45,955 nt of DNA. Origin: Rhodospirillaceae bacterium. Lineage in GTDB: Bacteria > Pseudomonadota > Alphaproteobacteria > GCA-2746255. Made by a program: the position numbers and the translations under genes. Below are positions 31,011 to 41,700 of the stretch, piece after piece. The notes beneath the pieces were generated by a model. That model was not told the origin of the DNA. It did no database searches and saw only the letters and a program-made list of their open reading frames with translations. Where the stretch lies: NCBI GenBank assembly GCA_002746255.1, contig NVWO01000002.1, positions 21,427-67,381 on the forward strand, written 5' to 3'. How positions within the stretch are numbered: position 1 is the first letter of the stretch; each line of letters begins with the position of its first letter.

Positions 31011-33467
31011 ATGTTGAACGTGGCATTGGACCCTGTTTTTCAAGGCGCGGCTTTGCTGGCTGTCGGGCTGGCCTTTGGCTATTTTCTTTTTGTGCGGCCC
31101 CTGCGGCGGCGGCTAGGGGCCACGCGACGGATCGCAAAGCGGGCCGTGGCGGATGTGGCTTGCCTGCGCGCATTTCTTGGCGCCGCTTCGGGCGGCTTCT
31201 TCTTTTGGCGGGCAGGTGGTGAGGCGGAGACAGCCTTCGGCGATTTTTCGGAATTTTTGACGTTGCCGGCAAATCAGCCAACCCGCTTCGATGGCGTGCT
31301 GGCCTGCCTCGATCCGGCTATGGCCGAGGCGCTTCGCAACGCGGTTGCAAAACTTCGCACGACGGGCAAGAGCTTTTCCCTGGATGTTGCGACGGTGGAT
31401 GGGTGCAAGCTGAAAGCCCATGGCCGGCGGATTGAAGCGCCGGGTCGAAGCGGCCTTGATGAGGGCAGTCTTGGGGAAGGCGTCTGGTTCGAGGACGTGA
31501 CGGAAGCCGCTGCCCACGCGGCGGAATTTTCCGAACAAACGGCAAGGCTTTCTCAGGATCGGGACCAGCTTCGGTTTCTTCTCGATCAGATTCCCTTTCC
31601 GGTGTGGCGGCGGGGAAAGGATTTGGCGATTGCCTTTGCCAACCGCGCTTATGCATCCGTCCTCGGCGTGCGTCCCGACGAGGTTGTTGCGCACAAGCGG
31701 GAACTTGCCGCAGGGGTCGTTGGTGACGGCGGTCAGGAGGTGGCAAGGCGTGCCCAGCGTGTCGGTTCGCCGCAATCGGAGAGCCACCATTTTGTCGTCG
31801 CAGGCTTCCGCCGTCTTCTTGAAATTACCGAAATTCCCCTGCTGGATCAGGGCGGGATGGCCGGCTATGCCCAGGACTTTACGGAAATCGAGCGCGTCCA
31901 GGATGAGCTTGGCCGTCACGTCGACGCCCAGGCAAAGGTGCTGGGTGCGCTGGCAATCGCGATTGCCATCTATGGGCCGGACATGCGGCTGAAATTCTTC
32001 AACCAGGCCTTCGCTTCGCTCTGGGGGCTGAACGAAAGCTGGCTGAAGAAAGAACCGATGCAGGGCGAAGTTCTGGAAACGTTGCGCGCTAGAAGACGGT
32101 TGCCGGAAACGGTCGATTTCCCTGCCTATAAGAACGAGCAACTTGCCCGTTTCACCTCGTTGATCGACCCTGTCGAAGAACTTTTGCACCTTCCCGATGG
32201 CGCGACGCTGCGCTCGACGGTTTTGCCGCATCCCTTTGGGGGGCTGCTCTGCACCTATGAGGATGTGACAAACAAACTGGCCCTTGAGCGCTCCTACAAC
32301 ACCTTGATCAAGGTTCAGCAGCAATCCCTGGACAACCTCTACGAAGGCGTGGCTGTCTTTGGCAGCGACGGGCGTCTGAAGCTCAGCAACCCGGCCTATG
32401 CGCGGATCTGGGAGCTTTCGCCGGATGACCTTGATGGCGACCCGCATGTCTCCCAATTGGTGGATGGGATAAAGGAATTTACCTGTGCGAGCGACTGGCC
32501 GACGTTGCGTGAAAAGATCGTCGTTGGCACCTGCGCGCGCGTCTCAAAGCGTGGCCGCTTCCACCGCCAAGACGGCACGACGGTGGATTTTGCCAGCCTG
32601 CCGCTTACCGACGGCGGGGTTTTGTGGCGCTACATTGATGTGACGGACAGCACACGGGTGGAACGCGCCCTGCGCGAGCGCAACGAAGCACTGGAAGCGG
32701 CGGATAAATTGATGTCGGAATTTGTTGCGCATGTTTCGTATGAATTCCGCACCCCCCTGAATACGATCATCGGTTTTACCCAGATGCTCGAACAACGTTA
32801 TTTTGGCGAGCTTACGGATCAGCAGACAATTTATGTGGGTGGGATTCTCGATTCTTCACAAGTGCTGCTTTCGCTTATCAACGACATTCTGGACATGGCG
32901 ATGATCGAGGCTGGCCAATTGGAGCCAAAATGGGAAGATGTGGCCGTTCGTCCCCTGCTGGAAGACGTGCTTGGGCTCGTTCAGCAAAGGGCAAATGAAA
33001 AAAATGTGATTGTCGTGATGGATTGCGTGCCAAATTTAACGCCGATCCATGCTGACAAGCAGCGCCTGAAGCAGGCGCTCTTCAAACTTCTGAACAACGC
33101 GATCAAATTTAGCATGCCGGGCGGAAAGATTTCGCTTTCCGCGCGCCAGGAAAAGAAGGCGCTCGTCCTGCAAATATCGGATGCGGGCATTGGTGTTCCG
33201 CCGGAGGAGCAAGAACGCATCTTCGATCGGTTTGAACGCGGCAGCGCAAGCAAGGGCCTTGGTTTGGGCCTTGGCCTGCCGCTGGTTAGGAAGTTCATTG
33301 AATTAAGCGGCGGCCGGGTCGTGCTTGAATCCACGCCTGGCAAAGGCACGACCGTTCGCTGCTACCTGCCCTATGATCGGCCGGTTGCCAGGCCTCTGGT
33401 TGGTGGGGAAAGGCTTGCGTCTGCGCAGGGGCAGGTCACGGACCCGTCTTTGAAGCGCGACAGCTGA
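31011..33467 (+). CDS. PAS-domain sensor histidine kinase
   Basis: 818 residues. One membrane segment (about 11-29) anchors the protein, with the rest in the cytoplasm. Several PAS-like domains follow, with LLDQIPFPVWRRGKDLAIAFANRAYASVLGV (about 190-220) and two more around 325 and 450, before the kinase core. H574 in the H-box (FVAHVSYEFRTPLNTIIGF) is the autophosphorylation site; the ATPase has LLNNAIKFS, DAGIGVPPEEQERIFDRF and GLGLGLGLPLVRKF. No response regulator is adjacent. Such kinases are regularly found between ahcY and tsaE in Rhodospirillales; the signal is unknown. Confidence 0.9.
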   Translation: MLNVALDPVFQGAALLAVGLAFGYFLFVRPLRRRLGATRRIAKRAVADVACLRAFLGAASGGFFFWRAGGEAETAFGDFSEFLTLPANQPTRFDGVLACLDPAMAEALRNAVAKLRTTGKSFSLDVATVDGCKLKAHGRRIEAPGRSGLDEGSLGEGVWFEDVTEAAAHAAEFSEQTARLSQDRDQLRFLLDQIPFPVWRRGKDLAIAFANRAYASVLGVRPDEVVAHKRELAAGVVGDGGQEVARRAQRVGSPQSESHHFVVAGFRRLLEITEIPLLDQGGMAGYAQDFTEIERVQDELGRHVDAQAKVLGALAIAIAIYGPDMRLKFFNQAFASLWGLNESWLKKEPMQGEVLETLRARRRLPETVDFPAYKNEQLARFTSLIDPVEELLHLPDGATLRSTVLPHPFGGLLCTYEDVTNKLALERSYNTLIKVQQQSLDNLYEGVAVFGSDGRLKLSNPAYARIWELSPDDLDGDPHVSQLVDGIKEFTCASDWPTLREKIVVGTCARVSKRGRFHRQDGTTVDFASLPLTDGGVLWRYIDVTDSTRVERALRERNEALEAADKLMSEFVAHVSYEFRTPLNTIIGFTQMLEQRYFGELTDQQTIYVGGILDSSQVLLSLINDILDMAMIEAGQLEPKWEDVAVRPLLEDVLGLVQQRANEKNVIVVMDCVPNLTPIHADKQRLKQALFKLLNNAIKFSMPGGKISLSARQEKKALVLQISDAGIGVPPEEQERIFDRFERGSASKGLGLGLGLPLVRKFIELSGGRVVLESTPGKGTTVRCYLPYDRPVARPLVGGERLASAQGQVTDPSLKRDS

Positions 33468-33500
33468 CATCTGGCGGCAAGGCGGCGTGCCGCGATCGGT

Positions 33501-34052
33501 ATGACGGGAAACGGATTTATGGCTGAAAAAGATTTTCCAAGCCGGGTTGTAAAACTGGATCTTCCCGACCTTGCAGCGACGGAAACCCTTGCCCGATTTG
33601 TTGCCCATCACGTTTGCCGTGGCGACGTAATCGGCCTTGGCGGGGAGTTGGGCGCGGGCAAGACGGCTTTTGCGCGTGCGTTCATTCATGCGCGTGCCGG
33701 GGGCGTGAAAGAGGATGTGCCATCGCCGACCTTTACGCTTGCGCAAATTTACGACCTTGCCGAATTTCCTGTCTGGCATTTTGATCTCTATCGGCTTGCG
33801 AAGGCAGAAGACGCCGTGGAACTTGGCATTGAGGACGCCTTTGCCGACGGGGTTTCCCTCATCGAATGGCCAGGGCGGCTTGGGCCCTTGCTGCCCAGGG
33901 ACCGACTCGACATCCTGTTGACGCAAGGGGTGGCTGTGGACGCTCGCCAGGCCGTGCTGGTGGGTCATGGCAGTTGGGTGATGCGGCTGGAAGCCCTGGA
34001 CGCTGCCGACGCGCTTGTGGAATTTGAAGCCCGGGCGGGCAGCGATGACTGA
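33501..34052 (+). CDS. tsaE: tRNA threonylcarbamoyladenosine biosynthesis ATPase TsaE
   Basis: 183 residues. TsaE works with TsaB and TsaD to add the t6A modification at A37 of ANN-decoding tRNAs. Walker A GELGAGKT (48-55), SPTFTLAQIY and the WHFDLYRL motif with IEWPGRLG are family signatures. ATG 33501 has little Shine-Dalgarno; ATG 33519 (six codons later) follows GGGAAACGG and is an equally likely start. The end overlaps the AmgK-like gene by eight bases, which indicates coupling. The C terminus has a longer tail than minimal TsaE. Confidence 0.94.
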   Translation: MTGNGFMAEKDFPSRVVKLDLPDLAATETLARFVAHHVCRGDVIGLGGELGAGKTAFARAFIHARAGGVKEDVPSPTFTLAQIYDLAEFPVWHFDLYRLAKAEDAVELGIEDAFADGVSLIEWPGRLGPLLPRDRLDILLTQGVAVDARQAVLVGHGSWVMRLEALDAADALVEFEARAGSDD

Positions 34053-35052
34053 ACGAAGCGGATTGCAGCAGGGCTTTCTGGCGTCGTGCGGGCTGGGGGA
34101 TGCGGCTGTGACGCCGCTTGCAAGCGACGCGTCCTTCCGCCGTTATGCGCGCGTTGCTGGCAGGGACGGCGGTTTTATTCTGATGGACGCGCCGCACGAT
34201 TGCGAAGATGTGCGTCCGTTTGTGGCAATCGCCCGGCATCTTCAGGGCCTTGGTTACAGCGCGCCGGAAGTGTTTTCCGTCGATGCAGAAAACGGCTTTC
34301 TGCTTCTCGAAGATTTGGGCGAGGCGACCTATGCGCGCATGCTTGCCGACGCGGAAATGGAAGAACCCCTCTACAGCCTTGCGGTCGATCTTTTAATCAA
34401 CCTTCACCGGCACCCTTTGGAAATTGCGGTGCCGGAAAAACTTCCGGCCTATACGAATGCACGCTTTCTTGAAGAAGCCATGCTGCTGGTGGATTGGTAT
34501 CTGCCGGCGATGACGGGCGACATGCCTTCGCCGGAAACACGTGCAGCCTTTGCCGCGCTCTGGCCGCCATTGCTTGACCTGGCGCGCACAGGCTCAGAAA
34601 CGCTTGTCCTGCGCGACTACCATGTGGACAACCTTCTCTACCTGCCGGACCGGGACGGGGTTGGCGCGTGCGGCCTTCTTGATTTTCAGGACGCGCTTTG
34701 CGGCCCGGCGGTCTATGATGTTGTCTCCCTTCTTGGGGATGCGCGCCGCGATGTTGCGCTTGCCTGTGTCGAACGGATGAAGGCGCGTTACCTTGCCGCC
34801 TTTCCGGATCTGGACCATCAGGCGTTTGCACGCGCTTACGCCATTTTAGGCGCCCAGCGAAATTGCAAGATCCTCGGCATCTTTACGCGTCTTTTCCGGC
34901 GTGACGGGAAGGCGCTTTATCTTTCGCACATCCCGCGTGTCTGGCGGTTGCTGGAAGAAAATCTGGCCGCGCGCGAACTGGCACCGTTGCGCGATTGGCT
35001 GGACGCGAATTTGCCGCCGGCGTTGCGGAACGCCCCAGAGGCGAAATCTTGA
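34045..35052 (+). CDS. amgK: AmgK-like N-acetylmuramate/N-acetylglucosamine kinase
   Basis: 335 residues of the aminoglycoside phosphotransferase fold. SDASFRRYARV (27-37) is the nucleotide loop, DYHVDNLL (191-198) the catalytic loop, and LLDFQDALCGP (211-221) the metal-binding Asp motif. In Pseudomonas and many alphaproteobacteria AmgK phosphorylates MurNAc or GlcNAc at C1 and MurU adds UMP, bypassing MurA/MurB in wall recycling. The MurU-like gene follows by two bases, supporting the pair. The assignment rests on this pairing as well as fold; other APH-fold kinases cannot be excluded from sequence alone. ATG 34045 overlaps the end of tsaE. Confidence 0.88.
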   Translation: MTERSGLQQGFLASCGLGDAAVTPLASDASFRRYARVAGRDGGFILMDAPHDCEDVRPFVAIARHLQGLGYSAPEVFSVDAENGFLLLEDLGEATYARMLADAEMEEPLYSLAVDLLINLHRHPLEIAVPEKLPAYTNARFLEEAMLLVDWYLPAMTGDMPSPETRAAFAALWPPLLDLARTGSETLVLRDYHVDNLLYLPDRDGVGACGLLDFQDALCGPAVYDVVSLLGDARRDVALACVERMKARYLAAFPDLDHQAFARAYAILGAQRNCKILGIFTRLFRRDGKALYLSHIPRVWRLLEENLAARELAPLRDWLDANLPPALRNAPEAKS

Positions 35053-35054
35053 AG

Positions 35055-35789
35055 ATGGCACAAGGCGCACCCTCGCAGGCAATACCCTTTCGGGCGATGG
35101 TATTGGCGGCGGGGCGCGGCGAACGCCTGCGCCCGCTTACGGACAGCCTGCCAAAGCCCCTTGTTCCCATTGCCGGGCGCAGCCTTCTCGATCGCACACT
35201 GGACCGGCTGGTGGTGGCGGGCATCGAAGACGTCGTTGTTAACCTGCATTATCTGGGCGCGCAGATTCGCACACAGCTTGCCCCCCGGCGTGACCTGAAG
35301 ATCACCTATTCCGAAGAGGCCGAAGCCCTTGAAACCGGCGGCGGTCTGGCCCATGCGCTGGCCCATTTTCAGGGCCGGAATTTTTTTGCCATCAATGGCG
35401 ACGTGCTTTGGCAGGACTTTGGGCCCCCGGCGCTGGCCCGGCTGGCGGCGGCCTGGGACGACGCGAAGATGGATGGGCTTCTCCTGCTTCAGCCCGTTGC
35501 GCGTGCCGTCGGCTACGACGGTGCGGGGGATTTTGAAATGGCGGCGGATGGGTGCCTAGAACGCCGCCAGGGGTCCTCGGCCCCCTTCGTCTTTACCGGC
35601 GTGCAGCTTCTTCATCCAAGGCTTTTTGACACGGCACCGGAAGGGCGTTTTTCCCTCAACCTTCTATACGATCAGGCCCTGTCAAAGGGACGCCTTTTCG
35701 GCCTGGCTCATAAAGGCGCATGGTTTCATATTGGCACCCTGTCCGGCCTGGCCATGGTCGAAGAAAACTTTCAGGAAGGCCAGCCATGA
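35055..35789 (+). CDS. murU: MurU-like N-acetylmuramate-1-phosphate uridylyltransferase
   Basis: 244 residues. Nucleotidyltransferase fold: RAMVLAAGRGERLRPLTD (13-30) with the G-x-G-x-R loop, LPKPLVPI (32-39) with the catalytic lysine, AEALETGGGLAHAL, and FAINGDVLW with the metal-binding Asp. It makes UDP-MurNAc from MurNAc-1-phosphate and UTP, the second step of the anabolic recycling route that follows AmgK. ATG 35055 lies two bases after the amgK stop; TTG 35049 is in frame but overlaps the stop. The gene sits between amgK and addB as in many alphaproteobacteria. Confidence 0.88.
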   Translation: MAQGAPSQAIPFRAMVLAAGRGERLRPLTDSLPKPLVPIAGRSLLDRTLDRLVVAGIEDVVVNLHYLGAQIRTQLAPRRDLKITYSEEAEALETGGGLAHALAHFQGRNFFAINGDVLWQDFGPPALARLAAAWDDAKMDGLLLLQPVARAVGYDGAGDFEMAADGCLERRQGSSAPFVFTGVQLLHPRLFDTAPEGRFSLNLLYDQALSKGRLFGLAHKGAWFHIGTLSGLAMVEENFQEGQP

Positions 35790-35799
35790 TCGGGCAAGC

Positions 35800-38781
35800 A
35801 TGACCACGCGGCCGAAGGTTTTGTCGATTGCGCCCGGCAAGGGTTTTGTCGATGCGCTTGCTGCCGGCATTCTGGACGAAATTGGCGAGGACGTTTTCCG
35901 TCTTGCCGATTACCGCATTCTTCTTCCGACCCGTCGCGCCGTTCGCGCCCTTCGTGAAGCGTTTCTGCGTTTGCGTGGCGGGCAGCCGATGGTGCTTCCA
36001 GCCATGCTGCCAATCGGCGACGTGGATGAAGAGGCCTTTCTTTTTCAGGAAAGCCCGTTCGCCAAAGACGCCCTGAACCTGCCCCCGGCAATTTCGGAGC
36101 TGCGCCGCCGCCTGCTTTTAAGCGAACTTTTGATGCATGAGGGCCTGCTCCGCAAGGACGGGCGCGATCGCCCAACGCCAGAGCAGGCCGCCACCCTTGC
36201 CGCCGAACTGGCCCGTTTCCTCGACCGGGTGGAGACGGAACGCCTGTCTCTCGACAAGCTGGCCCGACTGGTGCCAGAGGATTACGCCGTCCATTGGCAG
36301 GAGACGCTTCGTTTCCTGCAAATCCTGACGGATTATTGGCCGGGAATTCTGGTCCAGGAAGGTTGCATTGATCCGGCGGACCGCCGCAACCGGCTGCTGG
36401 AAGCGCAGGTAAAAATGTGGCTGGCCTCGCCGCCAAAGGGTCCGGTCATCGCGGCGGGTTCGACCGGCAGCATTCCGGCGACGGCGGATCTTTTAAGCCT
36501 GGTTGCCTGTCTGCCGAAAGGGCGGCTGGTGCTGGCCGGTCTGGACCGTTCCATGGACGCGGAAAGCTGGCAGGCGCTAAACGCCACCCACCCCCAGTTT
36601 GGGCTGAAACGCCTGCTCGAACAGCTTGACCTTGCGCGCGACGACGTTGGCGACTGGTCCGCCGACGTTCCCGAAACCTGCGCAGAACGGGCCGAGCTTG
36701 CCTCGGAATTGATGCGGCCTGCGGAAACGACCCATCTCTGGCATCGCTCAGAGCGGCCTTGGGACAAGGCGTTGCAGGATGTGCGCCGCATTGAATGTGC
36801 AGACCCGGCGGAGGAGGCGGGTGTGATCGCCCTTTTGCTGCGCCAGTCCCTTGAGGAAGACGGCACCCGGGCGGCGCTGGTGACGCCGGATCGCAACCTT
36901 GCGCGCCGCGTGGCGGCCGAGCTTCGCCGGTGGAACATCGAAGTCGATGATTCGGGGGGCACATCCCTTGATACGACGGCCCCCGGCACATTTTTACGCC
37001 TGACGGCCCGTCTGATGGCCGAGAACATATCGCCGGTGGCGCTGATGGCCTGTTTCAAACACCCGCTTGCGGCGGGCGGGCTGTCGCCGGCGGATTTCCG
37101 CAGGCGGACCCGTCAACTCGAAGTGGCAGCCTTGCGCGGCCCGCGTCCGGCCCCCGGTTTTTCAGGCTTGAAGGAGGCCTTGAAGGCACCGCACCGCGTC
37201 GGCAATGGGGCAGAACGTGACGCGTTGGTGGCCTGGGTTGCGGGGCTTGAAAAGATGGCGGGTCCGTTTGCCAGGGCAATGGCGAAAACCAGCGTCAGCC
37301 TTGGCGAGCTTCTCGATCTTCACGTCGCCTTTTCAGAGGCGCTGGCCATGACGGACGCCATGACGGAAAGTTCGGCTGCGGGAGAGCGGCTTTGGGCCAC
37401 GCCGGCGGGCGAAGCGCTTGCCGAATTCATTGCCGATTTGCGTGCTGCGGCGCGTGGCTTTCCGCGATTGGCGGGGGCGGATTACGCGGCCCTTTTCGAA
37501 TCCCTTCTTACAGGCCAGGTTGTGCGCCCCTATGGGGGCCAGCATCCGAGAATTCATATCTGGGGCCCCCTTGAGGCCCGCCTCCAGCAGGCGGAGCTGC
37601 TGATTCTTGGTGGGCTGAACGAGGGTGTCTGGCCACCTTCGAGCGAGACGGACCCCTGGATGAGCCGACCGATGCGCGAGAAATTCGGCCTGCCCCTGCC
37701 GGAACGACGCATCGGCCTTTCCGCTCATGATTTTGCGCAAGGCTTTTCCAGCCCGCGCGTTGTGTTGACGCGCGCTGCCCGCGCCGATGGGGCGCCGACG
37801 GTGCCTTCGCGCTGGTTGCTGCGTCTTGAAAGCCTGGCCGGGTCCGACACGGCGGACGGTGTGAAAAATCCGTTGCGTTGGCGCGCCCTGCTTCAGATGC
37901 CCGCGAAGAAAATTCAAATCGGGGCGCCGAAACCCTGCCCGCCGCTGGCGGCTCGGCCGCGCAAATTGTCGGTAACGGCCATCGAAACCTGGATGCGGGA
38001 CCCTTACGCGATTTACGCTCGCCATATTTTGCGGCTAAGGCCGTTGGATCCGATGGACGCCGATCCGGGTGCGGCAGATCGCGGGCGTTTCATTCATGCC
38101 GCGCTTGATCGTTTTGTGCGTGCCTATCCGGATCAACTGCCGAAGGATGCCGTCGAAAAACTTCTGAAAATCGGCAAGGACGTGTTTGGTGAGGCGCTTT
38201 CCTATCCGGGGGTGGCGACGTTTTGGTGGCCACGCTTTGTGCACATTGCGGCGTGGTTTGTCGATCAGGAGCGCGCGCGGCGGAAAGAAATTCTGCTCAT
38301 CCATACCGAGACAAAGGGCGCGTGGATTTTTGCCGGTGCCGGTGGCGATTTTACCCTGACGGCGCGTGCCGACCGCATCGATCATTTGCGCAGTGGTGGC
38401 CTTGCCGTTCTTGATTACAAGACCGGCGCGGTTCCAAAGACCAAGGATGTGACGGCGGGGGTTGCGCCACAACTGGCCCTGGAAGCCATTCTCGCCGGGG
38501 CGGGCGGCTTTGAAGGCATTCCTGAAGAAACGGTCCGTGAACTGCTTTATTTGCAGTTAAGCGGCGGCGCGTTGCCGGGGAAGCGCGTGTTGTTAAAAGA
38601 CACGGAAATTCTGGTGGCAGAGGCCCGGGCCGGCCTTCAATGCCTGATTGCCGCCTTTGATGATCCGGCGACGCCGTACCTGTCCGAACCCCGGCCCGCA
38701 ATGGCCCCGACCTACAGCGATTATAAACATCTAGCCCGGGTTCAGGAATGGACGGACATGCGCGAAGAGGGCGATTCGTGA
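35800..38781 (+). CDS. addB: Double-strand break repair protein AddB
   Basis: 993 residues, matching alphaproteobacterial AddB. Part of the AddAB helicase-nuclease that processes double-strand breaks and loads RecA. The N terminus (LADYRILLPTRRAVRALREAF) and the interior RLNILGLNEGVWP-type stretch (LILGGLNEGVWPPSSETDPWM) are typical. The C-terminal RecB/Cas4-like nuclease domain has ETWMRDPYAIYARHIL, RGRFIHAALDRF and the D872-Y-K874 motif in VLDYKTG. ATG 35800 is used; it starts ten bases after murU. The final four bases overlap the addA start (GTGA). Confidence 0.94.
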   Translation: MTTRPKVLSIAPGKGFVDALAAGILDEIGEDVFRLADYRILLPTRRAVRALREAFLRLRGGQPMVLPAMLPIGDVDEEAFLFQESPFAKDALNLPPAISELRRRLLLSELLMHEGLLRKDGRDRPTPEQAATLAAELARFLDRVETERLSLDKLARLVPEDYAVHWQETLRFLQILTDYWPGILVQEGCIDPADRRNRLLEAQVKMWLASPPKGPVIAAGSTGSIPATADLLSLVACLPKGRLVLAGLDRSMDAESWQALNATHPQFGLKRLLEQLDLARDDVGDWSADVPETCAERAELASELMRPAETTHLWHRSERPWDKALQDVRRIECADPAEEAGVIALLLRQSLEEDGTRAALVTPDRNLARRVAAELRRWNIEVDDSGGTSLDTTAPGTFLRLTARLMAENISPVALMACFKHPLAAGGLSPADFRRRTRQLEVAALRGPRPAPGFSGLKEALKAPHRVGNGAERDALVAWVAGLEKMAGPFARAMAKTSVSLGELLDLHVAFSEALAMTDAMTESSAAGERLWATPAGEALAEFIADLRAAARGFPRLAGADYAALFESLLTGQVVRPYGGQHPRIHIWGPLEARLQQAELLILGGLNEGVWPPSSETDPWMSRPMREKFGLPLPERRIGLSAHDFAQGFSSPRVVLTRAARADGAPTVPSRWLLRLESLAGSDTADGVKNPLRWRALLQMPAKKIQIGAPKPCPPLAARPRKLSVTAIETWMRDPYAIYARHILRLRPLDPMDADPGAADRGRFIHAALDRFVRAYPDQLPKDAVEKLLKIGKDVFGEALSYPGVATFWWPRFVHIAAWFVDQERARRKEILLIHTETKGAWIFAGAGGDFTLTARADRIDHLRSGGLAVLDYKTGAVPKTKDVTAGVAPQLALEAILAGAGGFEGIPEETVRELLYLQLSGGALPGKRVLLKDTEILVAEARAGLQCLIAAFDDPATPYLSEPRPAMAPTYSDYKHLARVQEWTDMREEGDS

Positions 38782-41700
38782 AGAAACCCGTGAAGAAGTC
38801 TATGACGAAAACGGCAGAGCAAAAGACGGGGTCGAACCCGGAGATTTCCGTCTGGGTGCGCGCCAATGCCGGCACCGGCAAGACGCGGGTGCTGACAGAT
38901 CGCGTATTGCGGCTTCTTCTCGGCAAGACGCCGCCGTCGCGTATTCTTTGTCTGACTTTTACGAAGGCGGCGGCGGCCGAGATGGCAACGCGTGTCTATA
39001 ACGAATTGGGTGCCTGGACCAAAATGACGGATGGGGCGCTTTCCGAAGCGTTGCTGCATTTGCACGGCATGGAGGTGGCTGCGGAAGATCTGGACGAGGC
39101 GCGACGGCTGTTTGCACAGGCCCTCGACGTGCCGGGCGGTCTGAAAATTCAAACGATCCACAGCTTTTGCGAATCCCTTCTTTCCCGTTTTCCGATAGAG
39201 GCGGGGATCGCCCCGCATTTTCGTGTGATGGACGAACGCACGGCGGCAGAACTATTGCAAGATGCGCGCGAGGCCGTTTACTGGCGGGCCAGTAAGGACA
39301 AGGATGGACACCTTGCCAAGGCCCTTGAAATTATCACCGCCCATGTTGCCGAAGGCACGTTCACCGATGTGCTCGATGCGCTGCTTCGGGACCGGGGAAA
39401 GTTTCGCCGTGGTCTAAGCCGCCATGGTGGCTCTGATGGCATGGCGTTGGTGACGCGCGCGCATCTTGGCCTTGCCCCCGGCGAGACGGAAAAAACGATC
39501 CTTGATGCGGCGGCCTGCGAGGCCGCCTTTGATGGCGCGGGGTTGCGCAAAGTTGTCACAGTGTTGCTGGAGGGCGACAAAAAAGATGCTGCGCATGGGG
39601 AAATCATCGCTAACTGGCTGGCGAAACCGGATCGGCGGGTGGCAGGTTTTGATACCTATCTCGGCGCGTTCTTTAAGGATGGCGGCGTGGGGAAACGGTT
39701 CAAAACGCTGGCCTATGCCAAGACGGTCAAACGCTGCCCCGATGCGATCGACATCCTTGGGGCAGAGGCTGACCGCCTGGAAGCCGTGCGCGACCGGCGC
39801 AACGCGGCCATCCTGGCGGTGGCGACCCAGGCTTTGCTGCAATTCGGCAGCGCCCTTCTCGAGGCCTTCGACGGCTTGAAGCAGAAGGCCGCGCTTCTTG
39901 ATTACGACGACCTGATTTTTGAAGCCCGAAACCTTCTGGAACGCGAGGGAATTGCCCCCTGGGTCCTTTTCAAACTGGATGGCGGCATCGACCACATTCT
40001 GGTGGACGAGGCCCAGGATACAAATCCGGATCAGTGGCGGGTGATTGCCATGCTGGCGTCGGAATTCTTTTCTGGCGAGTCTGCGCGCGCAGAAAAGCGC
40101 ACAATTTTTTCAGTCGGCGATGTCAAGCAGTCGATTTTTAGTTTCCAGCGCGCCGATCCGCTTTTCTTTGGAAAAATGCGCGATCATTTTTCGGGCCGTG
40201 TGCAACGGGCCGGCGAGGGATGGCGCGACGTGCCGCTTGAACGTTCTTTTCGTTCCGCGCCGGTCATCCTGCAAGCGGTCGATGCCGTCTTTTCCCAGGC
40301 CGATGCGCGCGATGGCGTTTCTCTGGAAGGCGAAAAAATTGAACATGACGCCGCGCGCAAGGGTCAGGCAGGCCTGGTTGAAATCTGGCCGGTGGAAGCC
40401 CAGGGCGAGAAATCCACCGTTGCGCCCTGGACGCTGCCGCTTACGCAGGGCCACGCGGATTGGCCGGAAAAACGTCTGGCGCAGAAAATTGCCTGGCAAA
40501 TTGGAAAATGGAGGGACAGCAAGGAAGTGCTTTCTTCCCGTGGGCGGGCAATCCGTCCGGGGGATATTCTTATTCTGGTGCGCCGCCGTGGGCGCTTCTT
40601 CGAAGAAATCGTGCGCGCGTTGAAACGCCACAGCATTCCGGTGGCCGGGATGGATCGCATGGTCCTGACGGACCATATGGCCGTGCGCGATCTGATTGCT
40701 CTTGGCCGGTTTGTTCTTTTGCCGGAGGACGACCTGACCCTGGCCATTGTGTTGAAAAGCCCCCTTGTCGGTCTGGATGAGACGGCGCTTTTCGACCTTG
40801 CCTATGGGCGTAAAGGATCTTTGTGGGACGCGCTGCGCATTCGTTGCAACGAATGTGAGGCGTTTGCCGCCGCCTACGACATGTTGTCGGCAAGTCTGGC
40901 CCGGGCGGATTACGTGCCGCCTTTCGAGTTTTATGCGGCGCTTCTTGGTCCGCTTGGCGCGCGCGAACGCCTGATCGCGCGTTTGGGGAATGAGGCAAAC
41001 GACCCGATCGACGAATTTTTAAATCTCGGCTTTGCGTATGAAAAGATGCATGTGCCCTCGATGGAAGGTTTCCTGCATTGGATCGAGGCCGGCAAGGCGC
41101 AAATAAAACGCGACCTTGAACATGGCCGCGATGAAGTTCGCGTGATGACGGTCCATGGTGCAAAAGGGCTGGAGGCACCAATTGTCTTTTTGCCGGACAC
41201 CTGTCAGGTGCCGGATAAAGATTCGCCCCTTTTCTGGTTTGGCGACGAAGGCGCGGACGAGGCAGGGGCAGGCGTGCTGTGGGTGCCGCGCCGCGCCCAT
41301 GAGGAAAAAGCGGCGATCTCGCTGCGCGAGGCACAAGGCCGGCATCGTGAACGCGAATACCGACGGCTTTTATATGTGGCGATGACCCGGGCCGAGGACC
41401 GGCTTTACATCGCCGGGTGGGAGCAGAAAAAGTCGCGGACGGCGGGCTGCTGGTACGACCTCATCGACAAGGGGCTGGCGACGCTCGGCCTCCCCGTGCT
41501 CCTTGCCATTGGCGGCGATGGGCGACGGTTCGAAGCGGGTCAAGAGGCCCCCGCCGACAGGGGCGACAAAATAGCCGAAGGGTCCGCAATCGCGGCGGTC
41601 GTGCCTCCCCACGTCGATGTCGACACCGATGTCGATACCGATGGTGGCCTGCCCGATTGGGCGCGCTCGCCGGCACCCCCCGTCCCGCTCCGGCTGCGGG

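Noticed and set aside
31113-32456. Long minus-strand frame (447 codons) under the PAS kinase
   Set aside because: It is antisense to a gene with clear PAS, H-box and ATPase motifs; long antisense frames are expected in GC-rich codon use.
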